Source of the DNA: JAYOFM01 sp038117225
GTDB lineage: Bacteria > Pseudomonadota > Alphaproteobacteria > Rhodospirillales > Casp-alpha2
Direction: 5' to 3'
DNA: 5,408 nt
Assembly: GCA_038117225.1 (NCBI GenBank)
Contig: JAYOFM010000167.1
Coordinates: 1-5,408 of the forward strand
Both the position numbers and the translations under genes were made by a program. Positions 1-5,218 of this stretch are shown here, one piece after another. The notes below the pieces were generated by a model, which saw only the letters and a list, made by a program, of their open reading frames with translations, searched no databases and was not told where the DNA came from. Position 1 is the first letter of the stretch, and each line of letters starts with the position of its first letter.

Positions 1-829
1 CGCCAACGACGGTGGCGATCAGAAAATCCACCGAATACCAGATGTCCGCATAGACCTCGGCCGATACGTAATTGACGATATGAGCGTTGAGGGCCCCCGC
101 GACGCCGGTGATAGAAGCCGAAATCGAGAATGCCAGAGTACGATAGAACACACGATTGACGCCCGACGATTCCGCTGCTTTTTCAGAATCCCGTAACGCC
201 ATGAACGCCCGCCCCACGCCGGAGCGAACCAGGCAGTAAATGAACAATGTCGACAATGCCAGGCAGGCAAGGGTGACATAGTAAAAGCCGAAATCCTCGA
301 TGACGATGCCCAGCGTGTGATTGGCGGGTAGTGAGATGCCCTCGCGGCCCTCGAAGATCGGGACATTGTTGACGATGGTGCCGACGAAAAAGGCAAAACC
401 CAGGGTGCCGATGGCCATGAACGCGCCCGAAAGACGCAAGAAAACCAGCCCCAACCGCAACCCGATAACGGCCGCCACCCGCCCGCCCGCGATCAATCCG
501 AAAATCAACTCGACATGGTAAAATTTCGTCAGAAGCGCCGAGGTGTACGCGCCAATGGCCAGGAAGCCCCCGTGGCCGACGGTCACCAACCCAGTATAGC
601 CGGTCAGTACACTGACCCCCTGAGCGGCGATGATATAGATAATCACCAACGAAGCGGTTGAGGCCATCCAGCCCTCGACACCGGGCATGGACGGGTACAA
701 CGCCGCCGCAAAAAACATTAGCGCCATCGCAGCCAGACTGTGGCGCTGGAAGCGTGCTTTCAAGGCGGCAACCGCCGCCGGGTTGCGGATTGAGCCGGAC
801 GGCTTTGCCGCAGGATTCGGAGCGACCAT
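1..829 (-). CDS. livM: Branched-chain amino-acid ABC transporter permease, LivM type (partial, 3' end off window)
   Basis: This is an inner-membrane permease of a HAAT-family ABC importer, pairing with LivH to form the channel for branched-chain amino acids or related compounds such as amides. I read an uninterrupted frame from ATG at 829 to the left edge, giving 276 residues without a stop. After a polar 30-residue N-terminus there are repeated hydrophobic helices. The family hallmark LTGYTGLVTVGHGGF spans residues 75-89, with GAYTSALL just after it. The cytoplasmic EAA-like coupling loop GRAFMALRDSEKAAESSGVN is at residues 206-225 and would contact the ATPase. Typical LivM proteins have about 300-360 residues, so only a short C-terminal part is missing. 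The start lies 4 bp after the livH stop, which indicates cotranscription and probably translational coupling; no strong Shine-Dalgarno is seen. An arginine (R117) sits inside a predicted helix. Family assignment is firm; substrate is unknown. Confidence 0.93.
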   Translation of the reverse strand, partial: MVAPNPAAKPSGSIRNPAAVAALKARFQRHSLAAMALMFFAAALYPSMPGVEGWMASTASLVIIYIIAAQGVSVLTGYTGLVTVGHGGFLAIGAYTSALLTKFYHVELIFGLIAGGRVAAVIGLRLGLVFLRLSGAFMAIGTLGFAFFVGTIVNNVPIFEGREGISLPANHTLGIVIEDFGFYYVTLACLALSTLFIYCLVRSGVGRAFMALRDSEKAAESSGVNRVFYRTLAFSISASITGVAGALNAHIVNYVSAEVYADIWYSVDFLIATVVG

Positions 830-833
830 GAGT

Positions 834-1703
834 CTAAATTTCCCGCCGTTTCTGAATACCGAACAAGCCTTGCGGCCGGAACGTCAGCAGCAACACGATC
901 ATGGCGAAAGCGGTCGCTGTTTTGAAATGCGATCCCAGATAACCGCCCGCCAGGTTCTCGGCGACGCCAATCATCAACGCGCCCAGAATGGCCCCCGGGA
1001 TCGAATACAACCCACCAAACACGGCGGCGACATAGCCCTTGATCAACACCTCGTCCATCATCTCCGGCGCCACGTAAATAATCGGCGCCACTAGAATGCC
1101 GGCGAAGGCAGCGAGGAAGCCGGCCATGCCCCATGTCAACAGAATGATGAACCGCACCGGAATGCCCATCAGCAGCGCCGTATCCGGATCGTCGGTCACG
1201 GCGCGCATGGCAATGCCCTGCTTGGTGTATTTGAAGAAGACGAACAACACGGCGCCGATGGCCGCCGCCCAGAGCATGTTAAAGACATGGCCCTGGCTGA
1301 TGATCATACCGAGAATTTCAATCGGCGTCGGATCAAAGGTGACGGGAAAGGCCTTGGTGTCACGTCCCCACATCCACCCGGCAACGCCGTGCAAAATGTA
1401 ATAGACGCCGATGGTCGCCGTGAACAGTGTCAACCAGTCCCCTTCCGCGACCGGGCGCATGACCATGCGCTCGACCAGGATGCCGAGAAGAACACAGCCG
1501 ATTACGGCGCAGGCGAGAGCGACATAATAATTGGCACCGAAATCCTTAATCGCGACCAGGGCCAGAAAGGCGCCAATCATCGAAAAATCACCCTGCGCGA
1601 GATTGATGGTGCGGGTATTCCGGAATACGACGACGACCGCGACGGCGGTCAGCGCGTAGAGGCTTCCCGTGGCGAGGCCACTGATAAACTGCTGCGCGAA
1701 CAA
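834..1703 (-). CDS. livH: Branched-chain amino-acid ABC transporter permease, LivH type
   Basis: This is the second channel subunit of the HAAT-family importer, 289 residues, the usual LivH length. Residues 6-50 carry the family N-terminus: FISGLATGSLYAL, then RTINLAQGDFSMIGAF (31-46), the counterpart of the usual INFAHGEF motif. The EAA-like loop TKQGIAMRAVTDDPDTALLMG (160-180) would dock onto LivG/LivF. The C-terminal signature GLYSIPGAILGALMIGVAE (231-249) and TFRPQGLFG (274-282) are typical. About eight hydrophobic segments are visible. The start is TTG (1701-1703), chosen because a strong GGGAGGAG ribosome-binding site precedes it by 8 nt and the protein begins exactly where LivH homologues do. 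livM follows after 4 bp. No substrate-binding protein gene lies between this gene and arsA, so livK, livG and livF must be elsewhere, probably left of the window. Whether the substrate is a branched-chain amino acid, urea or another amide cannot be told from the permeases alone. Confidence 0.94.
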   Translation of the reverse strand: MFAQQFISGLATGSLYALTAVAVVVVFRNTRTINLAQGDFSMIGAFLALVAIKDFGANYYVALACAVIGCVLLGILVERMVMRPVAEGDWLTLFTATIGVYYILHGVAGWMWGRDTKAFPVTFDPTPIEILGMIISQGHVFNMLWAAAIGAVLFVFFKYTKQGIAMRAVTDDPDTALLMGIPVRFIILLTWGMAGFLAAFAGILVAPIIYVAPEMMDEVLIKGYVAAVFGGLYSIPGAILGALMIGVAENLAGGYLGSHFKTATAFAMIVLLLTFRPQGLFGIQKRREI

Positions 1704-1707
1704 AGGC

Positions 1708-1722
1708 GCGTCTCCTCCCAGT
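1708..1722 (-). promoter_or_regulatory. Ribosome-binding site fixing the TTG start of livH
   Basis: On the minus strand the sequence reads GGGAGGAGACGCGCCT immediately before TTG. The purine-rich GGAGGAG core is 8 nt from the start, an excellent anti-Shine-Dalgarno match. It supports the non-ATG start, since no in-frame ATG nearby matches the LivH N-terminus. Confidence 0.75.
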
Positions 1723-1740
1723 TGGCCCGCTTTATTGCCG

Positions 1741-1756
1741 CCGGGGTGTTCCCCGG
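1741..1756. promoter_or_regulatory. GC-rich hairpin in the livH leader
   Basis: CCGGGG TGTT CCCCGG on the plus strand is a perfect 6-bp stem with a 4-nt loop, about 37 nt upstream of the livH start. In the minus-strand transcript it is not followed by a U run, so it is not a classical terminator. It might stabilise or modulate the livHM messenger leader. Its role is unproven; only the structure is visible. Confidence 0.4.
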
Positions 1757-1895
1757 GACCGCCACGGTGCTCGTTAATGCCGAGGAATGCCCAGCGCCTG
1801 TCCGCTAGATACTCACCCGCCCCTATGTGTCGACCTTAATCTCCCCACAAAGTGTCCGGAAAATTGTGCATAGCGTCACCAGGTTTTCGCATTCC

Positions 1896-1921
1896 AAATG
1901 CCCCTCATGCGTGGGGGGCAT
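1896..1921 (-). terminator. Candidate weak terminator downstream of arsA
   Basis: Thirteen bases after the arsA stop, the minus strand reads ATGCCCC, a 10-base loop, then GGGGCAT followed by TT. The 7-bp stem is perfect and GC-rich, but the U run is only three residues counting the last stem base, so termination may be leaky or Rho-dependent. Its position right behind arsA and before a 231-bp gap fits the end of the arsDA transcript. Confidence 0.45.
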
Positions 1922-1934
1922 GCCTCGAAGACGA

Positions 1935-3686
1935 TCAGGCGACAGCCGATTCAGCGGATTTGCGCACGCCGAGGCCAGGCTCCGCCCGCCATTCACGCAC
2001 CGCCATGCGCTTCGTCAGCCCACCCCGGACCTCATCGATATATCGCACTTCCTGCATGCGGCGCGCCGTCAGCACGGGATCGGTGACGGTGATCGGCACC
2101 AGACTTTGGTTGACGACCCAGCCGTAGGGTTCGATTTCCGCCCGGCGCAGGTCATCCTGCAGAGCCGCCGCTTCATGGACAGGCGTGGCTTCGGCGAGCG
2201 TGCACAGAATGATGCGCGTGAATGCGGCATCACGCAGCCGTGGCAGAAGTTGCAGCACCGCGCCCGGCACCGCCTTGGCCTGCCGGCTGACTTCCCGGTG
2301 ATAGGCCTGCGCCGCGTCGAGCAGCAGGATGGTATGGCCGGTCGGCGCCGTATCCATGACCACGATGCGATCGGTCGCGCTGTCGACCGTGCGCGCGAAG
2401 GCCTGAAACACGGCGATCTCCTCGGTACACGGGGAACTCAGGTCTTCTTCCAGGAGCGCCCGACCGGCGGCATCGAGATTCTTGCCCGTCGTCGCCATCA
2501 CATCGGCGCGATAGATAGCCACTTCCGCTTCCGGGTCGATCCGGTCAATTTCCAGGCCCGCCGGAATATCGCCGACGGCGGCCGCCACGTGGGCCGCCGG
2601 ATCGGTCGTCGTCAGCAACACCTTGCGGCCACGTCGCGCCAGCTCAACGGCGATTTCCGCGGCAACGGTGGTTTTGCCAACACCGCCCTTGCCCATGGTC
2701 ATGATGACGCCATTTTCCATCGACGCCAGATCGTCGAGCATCACCTCGAGGCCATCGAGCTGCCCGACCGACGGCTTGACGTCGGCCGCCGCCGGCAGAT
2801 CCTCGGGCGTCAGAAACTTACGTAGCGCATCGACGCCGATCAGCTGGCCCGATTTCAGAGGCACGTCGGACCGGGACAGCTTCGCCAACGCATCCGGTAG
2901 CGCCGCCAACGCGGCCTCGCCCTTGGCCTGCATGGCCCGGGCGACGGGATCGCTTTCATCGCGCGCCTTGAAGATACCGTTGAGGACCAATTCCTGATTA
3001 TTGACGCCGATCGCCGACAGTTCCTCGGAGGTACGCGCCGCCTCGTCTAGGGATGACTGCTCGGGCCGGCTGACCAGAACCAATGTCGTGTTCTTACCGT
3101 CGGCCAACGCGGCGACGGCGGCTTCGTACAGCTCGCGCTGCTCCATCATGCCCTGCAGCGGTCCGATGCACGACGTGCCGGCGTCACTGTTTTCGATAAA
3201 GCCGGACCAGGCGGTCGGAAGCGTCAACAGACGCAGCGTATGACCCGTCGGCGCGGTATCGAACACCACATGATCGAAACCTTCAACCGCCTTCGGATCA
3301 CCGATCAACTTGGCGAAGGCATCGAAGGCGGCAATTTCAACCGTGCACGCACCGGCTAATTGTTCTTCCATCGCCGTGATCGCGGCGTCGGGCAGCACTC
3401 CCCGAAACGGCCCAACGACTCGTTCCTTGTATTCGAACGCGGCCGCTTCCGGATCGACGTTCAAGCCGGACAGGCCGGACACGCCGGAAATTTCCGTCGG
3501 GGTCGAGGTACCAAGGGTGAGGCCGAAGATTTCATCCAAATTCGACGCCGGATCTGTGGACACCAGCAATACCTTGTTGCCGGCATCGGCGAGACTGACG
3601 GCAACGGCGCACGAGGTCGACGTCTTGCCAACGCCTCCCTTGCCGGTGAAAAAGACGTTACGGGTCGGGCGGTCAAGAAAATCCAT
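1935..3686 (-). CDS. arsA: Arsenical pump-driving ATPase ArsA (two-domain)
   Basis: This is a cytoplasmic As(III)/Sb(III)-stimulated ATPase that receives the metalloid from ArsD and energises an ArsB- or Acr3-type efflux pump. The protein has 583 residues, the same length as the R773 plasmid ArsA, and consists of two homologous halves (A1 and A2). Each half has a deviant Walker A motif, GKGGVGKTS at residues 15-23 and GKGGVGKTT at 332-340. Each also has the ArsA signature DTAPTGHT, at 143-150 and 445-452. The three metalloid-binding cysteines are present: C114 (context GACTVE), C173 (GTSCIG) and C420 (SSPCTEE), equivalent to C113, C172 and C422 of the classical enzyme. The protein is therefore predicted to be fully active. 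The ATG at 3686 puts Walker A at the expected distance from the N-terminus. An AGGA lies about 12 nt upstream. arsA follows arsD by 19 bp, so the two are surely cotranscribed. No pump gene is found in the window. Confidence 0.97.
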   Translation of the reverse strand: MDFLDRPTRNVFFTGKGGVGKTSTSCAVAVSLADAGNKVLLVSTDPASNLDEIFGLTLGTSTPTEISGVSGLSGLNVDPEAAAFEYKERVVGPFRGVLPDAAITAMEEQLAGACTVEIAAFDAFAKLIGDPKAVEGFDHVVFDTAPTGHTLRLLTLPTAWSGFIENSDAGTSCIGPLQGMMEQRELYEAAVAALADGKNTTLVLVSRPEQSSLDEAARTSEELSAIGVNNQELVLNGIFKARDESDPVARAMQAKGEAALAALPDALAKLSRSDVPLKSGQLIGVDALRKFLTPEDLPAAADVKPSVGQLDGLEVMLDDLASMENGVIMTMGKGGVGKTTVAAEIAVELARRGRKVLLTTTDPAAHVAAAVGDIPAGLEIDRIDPEAEVAIYRADVMATTGKNLDAAGRALLEEDLSSPCTEEIAVFQAFARTVDSATDRIVVMDTAPTGHTILLLDAAQAYHREVSRQAKAVPGAVLQLLPRLRDAAFTRIILCTLAEATPVHEAAALQDDLRRAEIEPYGWVVNQSLVPITVTDPVLTARRMQEVRYIDEVRGGLTKRMAVREWRAEPGLGVRKSAESAVA

Positions 3687-3705
3687 GAGTGCGCTCTATC
3701 CTAGC

Positions 3706-4170
3706 TCAGCCGCAGCAACCGGCGGACGCCGGCGCTTCTTTTTTCTCTTCGACGGCCACATCGGTGGTCGGGCCGCAACAGCCAGCGGCTTCGACCGCCG
3801 GAGCCTTTTCCGCTTCGTCGGCACTCGGGCCGCAGCAGCCCGAAGACGCCGCCACCGGCGCCTCAATTTCAATCCCCAGGGCGTCGCCCAACTGGGCGCG
3901 CGTCAGATAGTCGCCCTTCACCAAAATTGCGTCGTCGACCATGACCATCGGCAGGCAATCCATGCCATCGGTATCCAGGGTCGTCTTGACCGTCGCGTTT
4001 TCGACGAACGCCCCCGGCTGATGCGCGAGGTTGAAGCGCTCGACCTCGAACCCCTTGCCCTTCAACCATTCGAGCGACGACGCAAATTGCGCCATCGCGT
4101 CATCTTCCTCGGGGCTGCAGGCACCGGTGGAACAGCATTGCGGCGAGTCATAAACGCGGATCGATTTCAT
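3706..4170 (-). CDS. arsD: Arsenic metallochaperone ArsD with extended tri-GCCG tail
   Basis: ArsD binds As(III) or Sb(III) in the cytosol and transfers it to ArsA, raising its affinity for arsenite; it has also been described as a weak repressor of ars operons. The protein has 154 residues. It has a thioredoxin-like core beginning MKSIRVYDSPQCCSTGACSP, with C12, C13 and C18 exactly at the positions needed for transfer to ArsA. The conserved middle WLKGKGFEVERFNLAHQPGAF (35-55) and DCLPMVMVDD (71-80) are typical. The usual ArsD has about 120 residues and one or two C-terminal Cys pairs. This one has three GCC-G motifs, with pairs C112/C113, C131/C132 and C152/C153, separated by acidic Ala/Glu/Pro linkers. 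I chose the ATG at 4170 over an in-frame ATG at 4290 because it has a GGAGA site 6 nt upstream and matches the family N-terminus. arsA follows after 19 bp. Confidence 0.96.
   Translation of the reverse strand: MKSIRVYDSPQCCSTGACSPEEDDAMAQFASSLEWLKGKGFEVERFNLAHQPGAFVENATVKTTLDTDGMDCLPMVMVDDAILVKGDYLTRAQLGDALGIEIEAPVAASSGCCGPSADEAEKAPAVEAAGCCGPTTDVAVEEKKEAPASAGCCG
3709..3840 (-). repeat. Imperfect tandem coding repeat for the Cys-Cys-Gly motifs of ArsD
   Basis: A 16-base unit on the plus strand, tcgggccgcaRcagcc, occurs at 3768-3783 and 3825-3840 with a single difference, 57 bases (19 codons) apart. A shorter relative, gccgcagcaacc, occurs at 3709-3720. Each unit encodes GCCG(P) at the ArsD C-terminus. 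The linkers between units differ in sequence but share an acidic, Ala-rich composition. This looks like duplication of a short metal-binding module within the gene rather than a mobile repeat. Confidence 0.6.
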
Positions 4171-4180
4171 GAGAATTCTC
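4171..4180 (-). promoter_or_regulatory. arsD ribosome-binding region with 10-bp palindrome
   Basis: The minus strand reads TATGGAGAATTCTC before the ATG at 4170. GGAGA, 6 nt from the start, is the likely Shine-Dalgarno and decides the start over the longer in-frame alternative. The spacer gagaattctc is a perfect 10-bp palindrome overlapping that site. Confidence 0.55.
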
Positions 4181-4200
4181 CATAGTTCGAGATTTATGGA
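4179..4200. promoter_or_regulatory. Inverted repeat TCCATA-N10-TATGGA, candidate ars operator
   Basis: Perfect 6-bp arms at 4179-4184 and 4195-4200 with a 10-bp spacer have the centre-to-centre spacing (16 bp) seen in dimeric repressor sites. The dyad covers the predicted arsD transcription start and part of the Shine-Dalgarno. It could be the operator of an ArsR/SmtB-family repressor or of ArsD itself. In RNA it could instead form a hairpin that sequesters the ribosome-binding site. The geometry is seen; the role is inferred. Confidence 0.4.
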
Positions 4201-4229
4201 TATGTAAGAGGAATCCGCGTCATTAGCAA
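4201..4229 (-). promoter_or_regulatory. Possible sigma-70 promoter of arsDA
   Basis: On the minus strand TTGCTA (4224-4229, four of six matches to the -35 consensus) is followed after 17 bp by TACATA (4201-4206, three of six). The start of transcription would fall near 4194, inside the inverted repeat and about 24 nt before the arsD ATG. The -10 match is weak, so this is tentative. Confidence 0.3.
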
Positions 4230-4265
4230 CGGGCCAAAGACGAATGGGGCTAGGCGGCAGGCTCA

Positions 4266-4310
4266 TTGACGGAACCGGTGTCGTCATCATTACCTGGTCG
4301 ATGCTAGATT
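4266..4310 (+). promoter_or_regulatory. Possible promoter elements of the GNAT gene
   Basis: TTGACG at 4266-4271 is a good -35 element (five of six), but the best -10 at normal spacing, CATTAC at 4288-4293, is poor. Separately, TGCTAGATT at 4302-4310 looks like an extended -10 (TG-N-TAGATT) and would place transcription start almost on the ATG at 4317. The two elements are too far apart to be one promoter, so I cannot decide between them. Confidence 0.25.
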
Positions 4311-4316
4311 TCGCCG

Positions 4317-4835
4317 ATGGATATCACGCGAGCAACGACGGCCGGTCACTTCGCCGATGCGACGGGTCTGTTGCGCGCCTACCGGGCATGGCGCCTCGAA
4401 CGTTATGCCGACGTCCTGCACGTCATCGACAACAACGCCGAACGTGCGGCGTTCGATGCCAAACTGGCACGCCTGGATCAGGATTTTTCGCCACCCGCCG
4501 GCTGGCTACTGATCGCATACGACGACGAGATGCCCGTCGGCTGCGCCGGCCTTAGCCGCTTCGATGCCGGCGCCTGCACGCTTAAGCGCATGTACGTCGC
4601 CAACAGCCACCGCGGCTCGGGCCTTGGCCGGCGTCTATCGGAAGCCGCCATTAAATTGGCGCGAAGCCAGGGCTTCGTCGTCATGCGACTTCATTCCGGA
4701 AACAAGCAACACGAAGCGCACGCGCTCTATCGCTCGCTCGGGTTCGTCGATATCGCCGCCTATGACGATCGTTCGCCAGCGGACTTGGCGCGGCTGGTGT
4801 TCATGGAACTGGATTTAGCCTCACCGATGCGCTGA
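4317..4835 (+). CDS. GNAT family N-acetyltransferase
   Basis: This is a predicted cytoplasmic acetyl-CoA-dependent N-acetyltransferase of 172 residues; its substrate is unknown. The GNAT fold is readable in order: an N-terminal helical part (10-57), beta strand GWLLIAYDDEMPVGCAGL (62-79), then TLKRMYVANSHRGSGLGRRL (88-107). The last segment contains the acetyl-CoA pyrophosphate-binding motif R-G-S-G-L-G at 99-104. Strand VVMRLHSG (121-128) and the C-terminal ALYRSLGF (136-143), a common motif B ending, follow. An in-frame TAG at 4305-4307 rules out any start further upstream, so ATG 4317 is the first possible one. There is no clear Shine-Dalgarno, which suggests weak initiation or a leaderless messenger. 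The gene is divergent from arsD and convergent with the small membrane protein. It resembles general-purpose GNATs rather than the phosphinothricin-like ArsN proteins of some ars operons. Confidence 0.88.
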   Translation: MDITRATTAGHFADATGLLRAYRAWRLERYADVLHVIDNNAERAAFDAKLARLDQDFSPPAGWLLIAYDDEMPVGCAGLSRFDAGACTLKRMYVANSHRGSGLGRRLSEAAIKLARSQGFVVMRLHSGNKQHEAHALYRSLGFVDIAAYDDRSPADLARLVFMELDLASPMR

Positions 4836-4843
4836 ATGGTCCC

Positions 4844-5146
4844 TTAGCCGAGGTAGCGGAACATCAGAATCGTCGCCACCAGGGCGACGACCCAGAGCAC
4901 GATCAGACTCAGCCCCGCGCGCATTTCGTCCCGCATGGACGCGATCAGATAGGTTGCCAGCAGGAGACCGACGGATAGCGCCGGCAATATGTAGGCGGCG
5001 GCAACAAGACCGCCGCCGGTCAGCGAGAGTAGCAGGAGCCCGACGATGGCGACAACGGCAAGCACCCCAAGGCCAGCCTTGCATGCCATCGACCAACCGT
5101 CGCGGATGTCCCAACCGGTCGGCTTGCCGTTACCGGTAATGACCAT
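4844..5146 (-). CDS. Hypothetical small membrane protein with three transmembrane helices
   Basis: I do not recognise this 100-residue protein. It has a polar, Gly/Lys/Asp-containing N-terminus (1-23) and three hydrophobic segments at about 24-42, 46-69 and 78-97. The loop ASMRDEMRAG between helices 2 and 3 is charged, and a short RYLG ends the chain. Such a layout places it in the inner membrane. The start at ATG 5146 has no good Shine-Dalgarno; GATAAA just upstream could be a -10 box giving a very short leader. Met20 is an alternative start but is no better supported. The gene ends 8 bp from the convergent GNAT gene and begins 72 bp after the ferredoxin-like gene on the same strand, so it may be read from that transcript. 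Its hydrophobic pattern and clean frame support a real gene. Confidence 0.7.
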   Translation of the reverse strand: MVITGNGKPTGWDIRDGWSMACKAGLGVLAVVAIVGLLLLSLTGGGLVAAAYILPALSVGLLLATYLIASMRDEMRAGLSLIVLWVVALVATILMFRYLG

Positions 5147-5218
5147 AATGTTTTATCAAAGCGGCCGACCGGGAAAATTCGATCGCGGGGTCCGCCGTGC
5201 CGCGGAACCGGGCCTCCG
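5147..5218 (-). other. Short intergenic stretch with an imperfect GC-rich hairpin
   Basis: Between the ferredoxin-like gene and the membrane protein, the minus strand can fold GGTTCCGC against GCGGACC with one bulged base and a six-base loop. The nearest T run (AATTTT) is about 11 nt further on, so this is a poor intrinsic terminator. Nothing else is recognised here. Confidence 0.3.

Larger units (their letters stand above)
1704..1934. other. 231-bp intergenic region between arsA and livH
   Basis: No credible gene is present on either strand. On the minus strand it holds the candidate arsA terminator hairpin near its upstream end, a GC-rich hairpin about 40 nt before livH, and the livH ribosome-binding site. 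It should contain the livH promoter, but I cannot point to a convincing -35/-10 pair. A short minus-strand frame of 18 codons (1836-1892) lacks a ribosome-binding site and is not rich in branched-chain residues, so I do not call it a leader peptide. Confidence 0.6.

Noticed and set aside
834..1808. Several 100-170-codon frames on both strands within the livH region
   Set aside because: They overlap the clearly identified LivH in other frames, with low-complexity translations typical of shadows.
1868..1886. A sigma-54-like promoter before livH (TGGTGACGCTATGCA on the minus strand)
   Set aside because: The GG and GC dinucleotides are separated by 9 rather than the required 10 bases, and the CAC of the -24 element is not matched.
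1836..1892. An 18-codon minus-strand frame that could be an attenuator leader peptide for livHM
   Set aside because: It has no ribosome-binding site, only one leucine and no isoleucine or valine, and is not coupled to a terminator-antiterminator pair.
1827..2825. A 332-codon open frame on the plus strand
   Set aside because: It lies antisense to arsA. Its predicted protein is rich in Arg, His and Gly without any fold pattern, as expected from the complement of a GC-rich gene.
3310..4185. A 291-codon open frame on the plus strand
   Set aside because: It runs antisense across both arsA and arsD, whose identity is certain, and shows no recognisable domain or ribosome-binding site.
4171..4290. 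A 40-residue N-terminal extension of ArsD starting at ATG 4290
   Set aside because: The extension has no ArsD-like sequence. It would cover the promoter and inverted repeat, while the internal ATG at 4170 has a proper ribosome-binding site and the family N-terminus.
4317..4835. The GNAT protein as ArsN, the ars-associated phosphinothricin-like acetyltransferase
   Set aside because: Its N-terminal half and the FDAKLARL-to-GWLLIAYDD region match general GNATs rather than the phosphinothricin acetyltransferase pattern. It is also transcribed away from arsDA.
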